Below, piece after piece: positions 6,526-14,125 of a stretch of DNA of 41,324 nucleotides. Under the pieces are notes generated by a model, which ran no database searches, was not told where the DNA came from, and saw nothing but the letters and a program-made list of their open reading frames with translations. A program made the translations under genes and the position numbers. The DNA lies in the NCBI RefSeq assembly GCF_017168335.1, contig NZ_JABFAU010000050.1, positions 1-41,324 of the forward strand, in the 5' to 3' direction. Every line of letters begins with the position of its first letter. The first letter of the stretch is position 1. The stretch is from Rhodococcus sp. KRD162 (GTDB taxonomy: Bacteria > Actinomycetota > Actinomycetes > Mycobacteriales > Mycobacteriaceae).

Positions 6526-6993
6526 ATGGACTTTTCGGCCACTATCGCCGACCTCAAGAACGACACCCTTTCGCACCTCGATCTCGCATTGGACGACGAG
6601 CGGTTCGAGGTCGAGATCAACGAAGACGGAGCGGTCTCCGCGATCTTCGGTGTCACCTTGGCGTTCCACCGCCAGTTGGGTCTCAAAGACGGAATCGTCG
6701 ACAGTGACGGCGAATTGACCACGAGTGGGGCAGAGCGTCTGCAGACGTACCTGCGGAAATATCTGAGTGAGGAGAGCGGTCTGGACACCTCCACGTTGGA
6801 GGTCAGCACCGATGAGCAGACATCCACCCTTGGCGAGGACCCGGGGTTCGCGGTCATCCTCACATCCACACCCGGTCTTTCGACGAAGTTCCAAAGGTAC
6901 TGGGACGAGACGCTGTGGCCGTTCAGTGCAACGTTGATCAACATTTGCGATCCGGGCACCTTCAACGCGCCGTACATGTTCGACCACATCTAG
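6526..6993 (+). CDS. Hypothetical 155-residue acidic protein
   Basis: A good ribosome-binding site (AGGAAAG) precedes ATG 6526. The protein is acidic and well ordered to the eye: MDFSATIADLKNDTLSHLDL, FEVEINEDGAVSAIFGVTL, then GFAVILTSTPGLSTKFQRYW. It lacks a signal peptide or membrane segment. I recognise no family. It is followed after 12 bp by another small gene with its own strong ribosome-binding site, so the two form an operon. Confidence 0.7.
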   Translation: MDFSATIADLKNDTLSHLDLALDDERFEVEINEDGAVSAIFGVTLAFHRQLGLKDGIVDSDGELTTSGAERLQTYLRKYLSEESGLDTSTLEVSTDEQTSTLGEDPGFAVILTSTPGLSTKFQRYWDETLWPFSATLINICDPGTFNAPYMFDHI

Positions 6994-7005
6994 AGGGGAG
7001 ATCTC

Positions 7006-7164
7006 ATGGCACACAACGAATCAGTTCTTGTCGAGCGGTTCGGCGTGTGGGGCGAGCATCCCTCACACCCGGCGCGGGACTGGCAGCACGAGGTCGCCGA
7101 CGGAGACACGCGACTCGGCTATTGGGCGTGGGTCGCAGCGCAGCTCGACAACGCCGACACCTGA
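7006..7164 (+). CDS. 52-residue conserved-type small protein (WRHEV-TRLGYW family look)
   Basis: GAGGGGAG lies 6 bp before ATG 7006. The protein has FGVWGEHPSHPARDWQHEVA followed by DTRLGYWAWVAAQL. This 'trim' pattern (DW.HEVA..DTRLGYW.WV) recurs in small proteins on proteobacterial and actinobacterial plasmids as I remember them. The function is unknown. It ends 26 bp before a strong terminator. Confidence 0.7.
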   Translation: MAHNESVLVERFGVWGEHPSHPARDWQHEVADGDTRLGYWAWVAAQLDNADT

Positions 7165-7190
7165 TCTCCGCACCCACAGCGTTGAACGAC

Positions 7191-7226
7191 AGTGGCGCCG
7201 CAACCCGTCTCGGGTGCGGCGCCACT
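7191..7226. terminator. Bidirectional terminator hairpin
   Basis: AGTGGCGCCGC-A-ACCC pairs with GGGT-GCGGCGCCACT around GTCTC, with a single bulged A, followed by TTGTT. It lies between the converging genes ending at 7164 (plus) and 7250 (minus). Confidence 0.8.
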
Positions 7227-7249
7227 GTTGTCTGGCGGTGTCGTGTGCG

Positions 7250-7549
7250 CTATCGGTCGGCGATGACGCCGTCGATGTAGGCAACCGCTTCTTCAAGGGT
7301 TGCGAACTTGTCGCCGCCCTTGAGGTACTGCACGGCACCCTCGGGGCTGGCGCCGACGGCCCGGAAGGCGCGTCCGCTCTCCGGCTCCCCCAAGTTCAGA
7401 TCGTTCGATTCCACGAAGTAGAACCCGCCGATGACGTCAGTCTCGACCTTGGCGCCGTGGTAGTCCGTGGTTTCTTGGGAGAACCAGCTGTGGCCCTTGG
7501 CCTCGTTTGCGGCTTTGATCTCGGCGATGTTGTTGAATCCGGTGCTCAT
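7250..7549 (-). CDS. Plasmid-type small protein of the 'FNNIAEIKAAN' kind
   Basis: From ATG 7549 the protein has 99 residues. It begins STGFNNIAEIKAANEAKGHS then WFSQETTDYHGAKVETDVIG, and has GGFYFVESNDL and a helix ATLEEAVAYIDGV. This order (F..I..iKaAN...G.hWFs..tm.f, GG.YFV.Se, final helix) matches a widespread family of small plasmid and phage proteins of unknown function. It has no membrane or secretion signal. Confidence 0.7.
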   Translation of the reverse strand: MSTGFNNIAEIKAANEAKGHSWFSQETTDYHGAKVETDVIGGFYFVESNDLNLGEPESGRAFRAVGASPEGAVQYLKGGDKFATLEEAVAYIDGVIADR

Positions 7550-7827
7550 GTCGTCGTTCCTTACTGGTCGTGGTCTGGGTATGAGGTTACCGCGTTGTGG
7601 GCGGGTGGTGTTGCCTCGTCGACGGCGACGGCGGGGACGTAGCGCTGGCCGCGAATGCTGTTGCAGCGGTGGTCGGGAGTGAGCGACGGCGCGCAGGGGC
7701 AAGCTCAGGGGATACGGGCGTTTTCTAGGCGTGGGCGAGTCGGGCGGAGGTCATTCTCGTTGCCGGACTTCGATAGTCGACTCCGCTGAATCCACTCGCC
7801 GGTTTCGGGCACGATGTTGTCTGCAAC
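7550..7827. other. Intergenic region with a long imperfect hairpin
   Basis: No gene is supported here. At 7734-7800 GGCGAGT and GCGGAG pair with CTCCGC and ACTCGCC around a 31-base apical region that contains a further small hairpin (GACT/AGTC). It sits 28 bp downstream of the minus-strand gene ending at 7828, so termination of that operon is the simplest role, although no U-run follows. Confidence 0.5.
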
Positions 7828-8343
7828 CTATCTGGAGCAGTTCATCAGGAGTCGCACTCCTCCGTCTTTGTATGGATCGAACTTGCCGGAAGGTGGGTTG
7901 CTCCACCATTTTCCATCGCTGACTCGGATGAGTGTGTCTATGGCGCAGATCCACACACCGTCGTCCTTGTCCACGGCGGGGGTCACGAATCCTTTGGTGG
8001 GTTGCACCCCGGGAAGGTGTGCCACACCGTCTGGGGTCAACGTCAGCCCGGTCTGGGCGTGGATGGCTTGGGCTTCCTGCTTCCGCCAGCGGTCGCCATT
8101 CACGGATCCTTCATGGGCCATCAAAGCTATTCCGCCCGTTGTGATCAACACCCACACCGCACACATCGCGATGGTGGACCGAACGTATGAGCTGTCTCGG
8201 CGCCCCTTACGTATTGTGTTGAGCCGCTTCCAGCATGGAGGAGCGAGGAAGACGACCACGACGGCGAAGCACGCACTGACAGCGAGACTGGAGGTGCGAT
8301 GCATCTCCAGTTCAACGAGTACGTCGAAGTTTTTTACTGTCAC
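7828..8343 (-). CDS. Membrane protein with two N-terminal transmembrane segments
   Basis: The 171-residue protein has hydrophobic segments at about 20-37 (LAVSACFAVVVVFLAP) and 55-75 (STIAMCAVWVLITTGGIALM), then a soluble C-terminal part with Trp-rich KWWSNPPSGKFDPYKDGG. Its GTG start overlaps the stop of the metallopeptidase gene (GTGA), so the two are co-expressed. The C-terminal domain probably faces outward and could assist or be processed by the peptidase. No family is recognised. Confidence 0.7.
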   Translation of the reverse strand: MTVKNFDVLVELEMHRTSSLAVSACFAVVVVFLAPPCWKRLNTIRKGRRDSSYVRSTIAMCAVWVLITTGGIALMAHEGSVNGDRWRKQEAQAIHAQTGLTLTPDGVAHLPGVQPTKGFVTPAVDKDDGVWICAIDTLIRVSDGKWWSNPPSGKFDPYKDGGVRLLMNCSR

Positions 8344-9156
8344 AGGACTTCTGATTCTGGGGCGGACCAGCTGTCACACGAGGTGATGCTGTTCATCCCC
8401 CTCTGGAACCACATCCGATTGTTTGCGTAACTGGGATGGGTGTCGTTGATGTCTTCACCTTCGGGGCCGTTGTCATGATCAGCGAGGAACTGGTCCGCCA
8501 TCTCGGGCAGTAGATACTTGAAAGTGAAACCGCCGAGGCATTCCGCTTGCGCCTCATACCTTTTGTGCAAAATTCTGTCCGCGCGATGGTCCGATTGAAC
8601 CGTCGCGAGCATTCGTCTGAACGATTCTTCCACTCCGATCTGGTTCTGGATGTGATGTCCGTACTCATGGGCAACGGTCTGCGCCATTTCGTGCTCGGTC
8701 ATCCCCCGGTATTTCCAGATCCGGATTTTGTGGTTCGAGTTGCAGTAGAAGCTGGTCTCTTCGTCGGCTTCGGTCTTGCCGCAGATGTATTCGCCGGGCC
8801 GATTGGGGGAATCGAGGATGACGGTGGGAATCGACATCCCCTTGTGGAACTGTTGGTCGATCGCGGGTCTCCACATTCGCGTCCATGCACGAGATGATCT
8901 TCTCCGCGTACTTTTTCTGCTCGTCGAGTCGCTTCACCCATGGGAGGGGCACGCATTCCGGGTCGAAGAATGTCATCGTGCCGTCGGTGAGAATGCCACT
9001 GGTGGCGTCTATTTCGCCGCTTTGACGAGTGTGGTCTGCTTGGCCTAGTTTCGTAATCGCCAGACCCGTGAGAGGTATCGCTGCGAGCACCACAAGGGCT
9101 ATTGCGAGGATTGACGTAACCACGATCAGGGCTGCTTGTTTCTTGCTCGGCGTCAC
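8340..9156 (-). pseudogene. Neutral zinc metallopeptidase (YpfJ-like) split by a frameshift
   Basis: The 5' frame (GTG 9156) gives a membrane anchor (residues about 8-33) and a conserved-looking lead ending EKIISCMDAN. The 3' frame (to 8340) carries the catalytic part: HEYGHH zinc site, then EAQAEC (family pattern ELQADC), and THPSYANNRMWFQRG and SCDSW near the end, typical of the PF04228 family. The frames meet at 8875-8885, where the family expects a 'C.d..W.P' run: AATGTGGAGACC would read ANVWRP if two bases of a GTGT were restored. So this is a 2-base deletion, an assembly error, or a recoding site. An ATG in the second frame at 8876 could still give an anchorless 178-residue protein. Confidence 0.8.
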
Positions 9157-9158
9157 TC

Positions 9159-9190
9159 GTTCCGTCCCCTCTATTCGGAACGATTCTATA
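9159..9190 (-). promoter_or_regulatory. Promoter -10 and leader hairpin of the metallopeptidase gene
   Basis: On the minus strand TATAGA at 9190-9185 is a good -10 hexamer. GTTCCG (9159-9164) pairs with CGGAAC (9176-9181) in what would be the very short leader just before the GTG start. The ribosome-binding site (GAGGGGAC) lies in the hairpin loop. Confidence 0.4.
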
Positions 9191-9352
9191 CGTACCTCGA
9201 CGTAAACAGGTAACTGGCTCGTTGCCGTGGTTCAGTGTGTTTTGCCTCATGGAGATCGCTACCACCGACAGATTGCGTCAGCGGTGTCGAGCGTAAAAGC
9301 TCAGCCCCACAGCAGGTCCGGGGCACACAACGGTGGCGAGACGAACAAGGTG

Positions 9353-9396
9353 GCGTCGCCGTTCGACACCTTCGAGTCGGTGCCGAACGGCGACGC
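9353..9396. terminator. Long hairpin downstream of the 9420-9898 gene pair
   Basis: GCGTCGCCGTTCG (9353-9365) pairs with CGAACGGCGACGC (9384-9396), then CACC with GGTG after one A/C mismatch, around an 8-base loop. It starts 24 bp beyond the stop at 9420. No U-run is present. A terminator or mRNA-stabilising element is the likely role. The rest of 9191-9419 shows no gene. Confidence 0.65.
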
Positions 9397-9419
9397 TTCC
9401 TGCGATCGGTGATTCCCGT

Positions 9420-9671
9420 TCAGGGCCGGAGCGGGGCGGCGGTTTCTCGGAGCACGATCTTCCAGCGGTCGAGTACTTCGGTGTGCAGTTCAGCGGTGTC
9501 GAGGACACGGCCGCGGGTGCCGTCGATGTTCATGGTGTAGTCGCCGCCGCCGGGCATGACGAGCGCGACCTGGGGGCCACTGACGGTGATGTCGTAGTAG
9601 CCGGGGTGGTTACTGGTAACAGTGAAGGTCGCGTCGCCTTCGGTGAAGGTGTGCGGCAGTGCGGGTGTCAC
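9420..9671 (-). CDS. Hypothetical 83-residue beta-rich protein
   Basis: The GTG at 9671 overlaps the stop of the upstream gene (GTGA). The protein (VTPALPHTFTEGDATFTVTS, YYDITVSGPQVALVMPGGG, then a C-terminal helix ending IVLRETAAPL) looks like a small beta sheet followed by a helix. I know no family. The overlap with the cysteine-rich protein shows co-translation. Confidence 0.65.
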   Translation of the reverse strand: MTPALPHTFTEGDATFTVTSNHPGYYDITVSGPQVALVMPGGGDYTMNIDGTRGRVLDTAELHTEVLDRWKIVLRETAAPLRP

Positions 9672-9898
9672 TGGGGTTCCGCGGTGTGGCCGGGTCCGTC
9701 GATGTCCTCGCCGCATGCGTCGCAGGATCCACGGAGTTCGGTTTCGTCGACGTCGATGACGATGAGTCCGGCCTTCTCGACGAAGTCGATGGCCTTCTCC
9801 TTCGCTTTCTCGGCGTTGTCGAAGTCGAAGGCGCTGTAGTCGTCGTTGGTGATGGCTGTCGCGCAGCGGTGGCACAGTTTGTAGCTGTTGTCGCTCAT
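9668..9898 (-). CDS. Small zinc-ribbon-like protein
   Basis: The 76-residue protein has two CxxC knuckles, LCHRCATAI near the N-terminus and GSCDACGED near the C-terminus, around an acidic helix (AEKAKEKAIDFVEKAG). This is a zinc-ribbon arrangement. AAGGAAAGG lies upstream of ATG 9898. Such proteins often bind nucleic acid or stabilise complexes; the specific role here is unknown. Confidence 0.7.
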   Translation of the reverse strand: MSDNSYKLCHRCATAITNDDYSAFDFDNAEKAKEKAIDFVEKAGLIVIDVDETELRGSCDACGEDIDGPGHTAEPQ

Positions 9899-9941
9899 GA
9901 TGTTTCGGCCTTTCCTTGTTTCTCGTGTCGGTACGGTCTTG

Positions 9942-10820
9942 TCAGTGAAGTTTGGCGAGGATGCGTGTGGTGGCGGCTTGTACGTCGGCGACGTCCAGTG
10001 TGCGGGTGTCGGCGCTGGTGATGTCGTCGGGCTTCATTTCTGCAAGTCGCTGGGTGCGACGTTCCTTGGCCTGGACGTAGATCTGGTGGGACAGGCGGGC
10101 GTTGGCGAATCTGTCGATGATCGGATATTTCCGCGGGAGCGAGTGGTCGATTTTAACTTGGACGGCGACGCGGATCGCGGCTCTCGCTTTCGCGGTGAGC
10201 CGTATGCCTGCGCGGGCGGCGATGACGGCGGTGATCTCGGCGATGTCGTAGGCGTTGTAGCTCTCGAAGTCGAGGGAGGTCGGGAACTGTGCTGCGAGTC
10301 GTTCGTTGCCCGCGAGGAAGGTCTCGATTTCGTCGCCGTATCCGGCGAGGATGACGATCAGGTTCCCTGCGTGGGTGTCCATGGCGTCGAGTAGCGCCGC
10401 GATGACGTCTGGGCCGCTGGGATCGACGACGCCGGTGGCGCCGACGCTGAGGCGGCTGGCTTCGTCGACGTAGAGGATGCCGCCGAGTGCACTGTCGACG
10501 GCCTTGTGGAGTTGCGCGAGGGGGTCGTCCCAGTACCGTCCGGCGAGGTCTCGGTCACTGACGGAGTGCACGGTCGGCGAGGTGATGATGCCGGTCCCGG
10601 CGTAGATGTCGGCGATGATCTGTGCGACGGCGGATTTGCCGGTGCCGAGCGGGCCGGTGAACACCAGGTGGCCAGGCTGCGCAACTCCTGGTGCGCGGTG
10701 TTCGGCGGTGTGGCAGATCTTGTGGACGGCGCTTTTGATGCTCTCGCGACCGACGAGATCGTCCAGGGCGCGGTCGGCGCGTGTGAGCAGATCAGCGGCA
10801 GCGGCGGTGCTGGCGGTCAT
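9942..10820 (-). CDS. CbbX/EccA-like AAA+ ATPase
   Basis: The protein has 292 residues from ATG 10820 (AGGAAGG upstream). Walker A GPLGTGKS is at 56-63, Walker B ILYVDEA at 115-121, sensor-1 region VILAGYGDE at about 157-165. The 'NERLAAQFPTSLDFESY' block corresponds to the NPGLrSRFP..i.F..Y block of the SpoVK/CbbX/EccA family, but the usual Arg of SRFP is missing (AQFP), so the arginine finger may be altered. The C-terminal helical lid follows. EccA proteins are cytosolic chaperone ATPases of ESX secretion, which fits the secretion-like operon at 28-38 kb. A Rubisco-activase role is very unlikely here. Confidence 0.85.
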   Translation of the reverse strand: MTASTAAAADLLTRADRALDDLVGRESIKSAVHKICHTAEHRAPGVAQPGHLVFTGPLGTGKSAVAQIIADIYAGTGIITSPTVHSVSDRDLAGRYWDDPLAQLHKAVDSALGGILYVDEASRLSVGATGVVDPSGPDVIAALLDAMDTHAGNLIVILAGYGDEIETFLAGNERLAAQFPTSLDFESYNAYDIAEITAVIAARAGIRLTAKARAAIRVAVQVKIDHSLPRKYPIIDRFANARLSHQIYVQAKERRTQRLAEMKPDDITSADTRTLDVADVQAATTRILAKLH

Positions 10821-10842
10821 GTCGTGGCCTTCCTGGTGTCGG

Positions 10843-11097
10843 TTACGGGGCGAGGGCGGCGGCGAGGCGTTGGAAGTGATCGAGGGGGTCACCGTGGAGA
10901 TCGAGGCTGATCAGCGATCCCCGGATCTTGACCTTGTCGTCGGGGCCGGTGCGTTTGCAGTGTTCGACGATCGCCCCGAGCGGGACACTGCGGTTGCCGT
11001 CCGTTCCGAGGTTCTCGAACCGATGGTTGAGGTCGTAGCGGCGCCGGACGACGAAGTTGTCGATCCAGGTGTCGAAATCCATGAGGTCGGTACTCAT
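10843..11097 (-). CDS. Small protein, paralogue of its upstream neighbour
   Basis: The 84-residue protein aligns along its length with the one at 11109-11351: WID...YD..H.FE..G..G...IPLG.ViE..K......K..I...LI.LD......L..F..LA.ALA. It is therefore the product of tandem duplication. It lies 22 bp upstream of the AAA+ ATPase gene, in the same operon, so it may be a partner, adaptor or substrate of that ATPase. No named family is recognised. Confidence 0.75.
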   Translation of the reverse strand: MSTDLMDFDTWIDNFVVRRRYDLNHRFENLGTDGNRSVPLGAIVEHCKRTGPDDKVKIRGSLISLDLHGDPLDHFQRLAAALAP

Positions 11098-11108
11098 TGT
11101 CGCCGTGC

Positions 11109-11351
11109 TCACCGGGCGAGCGCTTCGGCGAGTTTGCCGAAGTATTCGAGAAGGTCGGCCGCACGGAAGTCGAGTGCGATCAAGTTCTTCTTGATGGCGA
11201 GCTGCTCGTCCGAGGAAGCATTTTTGAATGATTCGATAACGACTCCGAGGGGAATGGTGTTGATGCCACTCGGGCCTTCGACCTCGAATACATGTTCCGG
11301 GTCGTAGCCCTTTTCGTCGATCAAAGTGTCGATCCAACGCGCCTGTGACAT
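11109..11351 (-). CDS. Small protein, paralogue of its downstream neighbour
   Basis: The 80-residue protein starts at ATG 11351 after AAGGAATT. It has WIDTLIDEKGYDPEHVFEVE, GPSGINTIPLGVVIESF and LIALDFRAADLLEYFGKLAE. It shares its plan with the 84-residue protein at 10843. Similar small proteins are common in actinobacterial phages and plasmids as I recall, with unknown function. It is first in the operon that ends with the AAA+ ATPase. Confidence 0.75.
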   Translation of the reverse strand: MSQARWIDTLIDEKGYDPEHVFEVEGPSGINTIPLGVVIESFKNASSDEQLAIKKNLIALDFRAADLLEYFGKLAEALAR

Positions 11352-11507
11352 CTATTAAATTCCTTCCGGGAAGATAGCCTTTTCGGACTGTGAATGGCAA
11401 TCGATTTCTTTGACCGTAACATTTTCGAAGGCATTAATGCGCGACCAGTTTCGGCATTAAATTCTGGTTCGATTCACAGCAGGCCGACAGATTCAGAATT
11501 CAGCACA

Positions 11508-11693
11508 TCAGGCGTCGAGTCCCCATGTACGAGCCCGCACGTCCGCACAAATGGGGCAGTACGTCTCGTCGTGACTGCTCGTCCACCCCGCGGGCAGAGT
11601 CACCATTTCGGCAGGGCCGGAGCACTTTTCGTCGACGGCAGGTTTCGCGGTTTCGCCGCACGCAGTGCACGTCAACGGTTGTGGCGTCGTCAT
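11508..11693 (-). CDS. Small zinc-ribbon protein
   Basis: The 61-residue protein has LTCTACGETAKP and YCPICADVRA, two CxxC knuckles 36 residues apart, a classic zinc ribbon. Its ATG overlaps the stop of the upstream 54-residue gene (ATGA at 11690-11693). The region 11352-11507 between this gene and the next operon is AT-richer than its surroundings and holds no gene. Confidence 0.7.
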   Translation of the reverse strand: MTTPQPLTCTACGETAKPAVDEKCSGPAEMVTLPAGWTSSHDETYCPICADVRARTWGLDA

Positions 11694-11854
11694 TTATTGG
11701 CTTTCCAACGGAGGATGATGAATCGGTTCCATAGGCCGACCGTCACTGCGCGGACAAGTCCTTGGTGAGCAAGTTCCATCCCGATTGCCCGTTCATCGCT
11801 CGCCGCTTCGGCAATGATGAGATGTTCACCTTCGAAGAGACATTTCTGATACAT
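11690..11854 (-). CDS. 54-residue hypothetical protein
   Basis: ATG 11854 opens a frame reading MYQKCLFEGEHLIIAEAASD then ERAIGMELAHQGLVRAVTVG, ending at a TGA that overlaps the zinc-ribbon start. The pattern (beta strand, helix, beta strand ending FIILRWK) suggests a small alpha/beta protein. The coupling to the next gene supports it. It is divergent from the gene at 11981. Confidence 0.6.
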   Translation of the reverse strand: MYQKCLFEGEHLIIAEAASDERAIGMELAHQGLVRAVTVGLWNRFIILRWKANK

Positions 11855-11980
11855 GGCTTCATTCTTTCGATATTCCGGAAAAGATGTGAACGTAAGCTGA
11901 GGTCGCCGCCATTGGCGTTCATAACTATCATTGACCGCGTGTCACTTCGGCACGCAACCCCCCATATCAGAAGGACGCCG

Positions 11981-12139
11981 ATGCAGGAATTCAATGTGGA
12001 ATGGCGCATGCCCATCGAGGCTGAGAGCCCCCGGGAAGCGGCAGAGATGGCTTTCAGGATTCAACGAGATCCGGAATCGACCGCAACGGCCTTCGTCGTC
12101 GACGGAGTAGAAATCGATCTCGGCGAAGACTTCCGCTGA
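11981..12139 (+). CDS. 52-residue hypothetical protein
   Basis: The ATG at 11981 has AGAAGGA upstream and is preferred over the in-frame starts further out, which cross the divergent promoter. The protein (MQEFNVEWRMPIEAESPREA..., ending VDGVEIDLGEDFR) looks like the small plasmid family with 'W.i...A.s..eAA..A..iqrdp.S.A..F.V' in which a helix sits between strands. The function is unknown. It ends just before a convergent terminator. Confidence 0.7.
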   Translation: MQEFNVEWRMPIEAESPREAAEMAFRIQRDPESTATAFVVDGVEIDLGEDFR

Positions 12140-12143
12140 ACAT

Positions 12144-12181
12144 CTCGGACGGTGAGGGCGATCATGTCCTCACCGCCCGAG
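12144..12181. terminator. Convergent terminator
   Basis: CTCGG-A-CGGTGAGG pairs with CCTCACCG-C-CCGAG around a 10-base loop. It lies exactly between the stop at 12139 (plus) and the stop at 12184 (minus). Confidence 0.75.
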
Positions 12182-12183
12182 AC

Positions 12184-12351
12184 TCAACGAGCGAGTTTCT
12201 TCGCGCAGTTCGGGCAGTAGTCCGTCTCCCCTTGGTGAATCCACCCCAGTTCGAGTTCACGATCGATGTCACTGCACTTGTCGCCGTGCTCCGTCTGGGT
12301 TTCCATGTGCGTGAGGCAGCCGCCGTCGCAGGTGATCATGAGCATCATCAT
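12184..12351 (-). CDS. 55-residue Cys-rich small protein
   Basis: GGAGG lies 8 bp upstream of ATG 12351 (starts MMMLMITCDGGCLTH; the second or third Met could also serve). It has CDGGC near the start, a middle Cys, and YCPNCAKKLAR at the end, so it is a small zinc-binding protein. The C-terminus resembles the short actinobacterial phage/plasmid family 'GW.....DYCP.Ca...'. The function is unknown. Confidence 0.65.
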   Translation of the reverse strand: MMMLMITCDGGCLTHMETQTEHGDKCSDIDRELELGWIHQGETDYCPNCAKKLAR

Positions 12352-12409
12352 CGTGTTGTCCTCCGTCGAAATATGTGTTGTTCACAGCAGTTGGCAGATA
12401 GCGGAACCG

Positions 12410-13231
12410 TCAGCGGGATCCGGCGAGTTCAGGCATTTCATCCCAGGTGCGGCCGTCGAGAAGTCGGCCACCGGCTGCAGCCCTCACGCCGCCGACCTGT
12501 TTGAAGAAGAAGCGAGTCGCGCAGCCGAGGCAGCGATCGCGAATATCGCGCACCCAGTCCAAATCGAGATCCCTGTGCCCGGAACCACTTTCACCGCCGA
12601 CGATCACCCAGTCGATTCCGGTCAAGTCCAAGCTCGGCAGCGGACCGAGCAGCGGCTCCAACGACAGGAACCGCATCGCAGCAGGTGTAGCTCGTAGCTC
12701 GTCCGCGCGCCAGCAGTAGTCATCGGATTCGATCGAGGTGCCCATCCACACGTTCGGCAGCGGCCACACGGGCGCGCCGACACGAGAGGTGTTCTGCGGC
12801 AGCGTCGCGTACGCGTCGTGGACCTGCTCGACAAAGCTCTGCCGAGTCAGAAGTTTTGCGATCCTCTTGGGGCGTTTCGTGAGCACCTGGAACGTGTGTT
12901 GCTCCGCCGCCGCCATGACCGCGAAGATGCGGGCGATCTGCGTGTCATTGATCTGGGCGTGCCCGATGTCGGACATCGAGTTCACGAACACTCGCCTGGG
13001 TTTGCGCCACTGTAACGGGAGGGTCAGAGCACTGTCATGGAATGCGACCCCGAAGCCAGGTCCGCTGGTGACCGGATCACCGTCGGTCTGGTACTTCGCT
13101 GCGCCCATCGCCTTGAGTCGCTTGCTCTGGGAGAGCGCGTAGCAGTTGTCGCAGCCGGGTGAGATCTTCGAGCAGCCTGTCGTCGGATTCCAGGTTCTGT
13201 CAGTCCATTCGATCTTCGACTCGGTACTCAT
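12410..13231 (-). CDS. Phage Gp37/Gp68 family protein (DUF5131, radical-SAM-like)
   Basis: The 273-residue protein opens with the family signature KIEWTDRTWNPTTGCSKISP then GCDNCYA, giving Cys 20, 27 and 30. It continues with VFVNSMSDIGH, FQVLTKRPKRI, NVWMGTSIES, RFLSLEPLLGPL, IDWVIVGGESG and FFFKQVGG, all conserved blocks of the Gp37/Gp68 family (PF07505). The fold is related to radical SAM and spore photoproduct lyase enzymes; the substrate is unknown, and a DNA or tRNA modification or repair role is usually suggested. It is full-length, with AAGGAGG before the ATG. It is common on phages and plasmids. Confidence 0.92.
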   Translation of the reverse strand: MSTESKIEWTDRTWNPTTGCSKISPGCDNCYALSQSKRLKAMGAAKYQTDGDPVTSGPGFGVAFHDSALTLPLQWRKPRRVFVNSMSDIGHAQINDTQIARIFAVMAAAEQHTFQVLTKRPKRIAKLLTRQSFVEQVHDAYATLPQNTSRVGAPVWPLPNVWMGTSIESDDYCWRADELRATPAAMRFLSLEPLLGPLPSLDLTGIDWVIVGGESGSGHRDLDLDWVRDIRDRCLGCATRFFFKQVGGVRAAAGGRLLDGRTWDEMPELAGSR

Positions 13232-13303
13232 TGCTCTCCTCCTTCCCGGCGTGTGATTGATCTGAAGATATCTGGTTTGGGCGGTTTACCGCTCACCCAA
13301 TTG

Positions 13304-14125
13304 TCAGGTTCGGCGACTCGCTGTGACCGGGCCCTCGCCGCCCATCTTTTCGGCGTGCGCGAGGGTTGCTGACATCGACTCGATCGCCGGTGCCAACATT
13401 CGCTGCACGCGGGTGACCAGTTGACGTTGTTCCCGGGCTGCGCGGCGTGTCCCTTCGACGTCGAGGACGGCGTCGACGATGACGTCAAGGTCCCCGAATC
13501 CCCAGAGCTGTTCCTGGGACCTTCGTTCGGCGATCTTCTCGAGGAGCTGCGTCGCGCTCTGCCGAAGCGGGGACAGCGCAATATCCGCGCCAGCATCTTT
13601 GAGTTCCTCGACCGTGCGCTTGAGACGCTCGATCTCCCGGCTCTGACTCACGGTCGTCGCGGTAGCGTCCCGGACTGCGGCGTCGGCACGGAACGACTGC
13701 CAGCGAGCCAACTTCATCCACCCGTCCGAGGACGCAAGAGGATCCAACCGCGGCGCGGGCTTGAGCACCGTCATCGAACGCGTCCGACGGCCGGAGGGCG
13801 GCGCCATCACACCCCAATGGGCGGGAATGTCCAGACCGTCCACCAGTGCCGGATCCGCGACGACAAGCCACCACCGGTGGCAGTGTCGCGCCCATTCGTC
13901 GTGCTTGGTGGGATTGGCGAGTTCGGCGAGGACGTCCGCGCGGGACACCTTCAGCTCGTGGCCGACGATGATGCTCTCACCTGAGAGCGTGAGCGGCGCG
14001 GCAATGAGGTCAGCGCGGCGATCCCCCCGCGGAGAAGCGATCTCCGGCGCCAAAAGCCAACCCTTGGGCCGATTCGGCGCGTTGTAGTGCCGCGAGAGGA
14101 CGGCGAGCAGTTCAGTGGCGTTCAT
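13304..14125 (-). CDS. MmcB-like PD-(D/E)xK nuclease-fold protein
   Basis: The 273-residue protein carries a nuclease-like N-terminal domain: E28 (LLAPEIASP), D39 (RADLIAAPL) and E57-x-K59 (IIVGHELKVSRADVL), followed by NPTKHDEWARHCHRWWLVVA. This order matches MmcB-type DNA-repair proteins, in which 'h.lEvKvSraDfl.el..p.K...Y....d..y.vvp' is typical. The C-terminal half (about 160-270) is charged, probably coiled-coil and specific to this group. Its ATG overlaps the upstream stop (ATGA). It probably acts on DNA; active-site residues appear intact. Confidence 0.7.
   Translation of the reverse strand: MNATELLAVLSRHYNAPNRPKGWLLAPEIASPRGDRRADLIAAPLTLSGESIIVGHELKVSRADVLAELANPTKHDEWARHCHRWWLVVADPALVDGLDIPAHWGVMAPPSGRRTRSMTVLKPAPRLDPLASSDGWMKLARWQSFRADAAVRDATATTVSQSREIERLKRTVEELKDAGADIALSPLRQSATQLLEKIAERRSQEQLWGFGDLDVIVDAVLDVEGTRRAAREQRQLVTRVQRMLAPAIESMSATLAHAEKMGGEGPVTASRRT

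Noticed and set aside
10843..11400. Longer version of the 84-residue protein up to 185 residues
   Set aside because: The extra part is a shadow of the paralogue upstream; alignment of the two paralogues sets the start at 11097.
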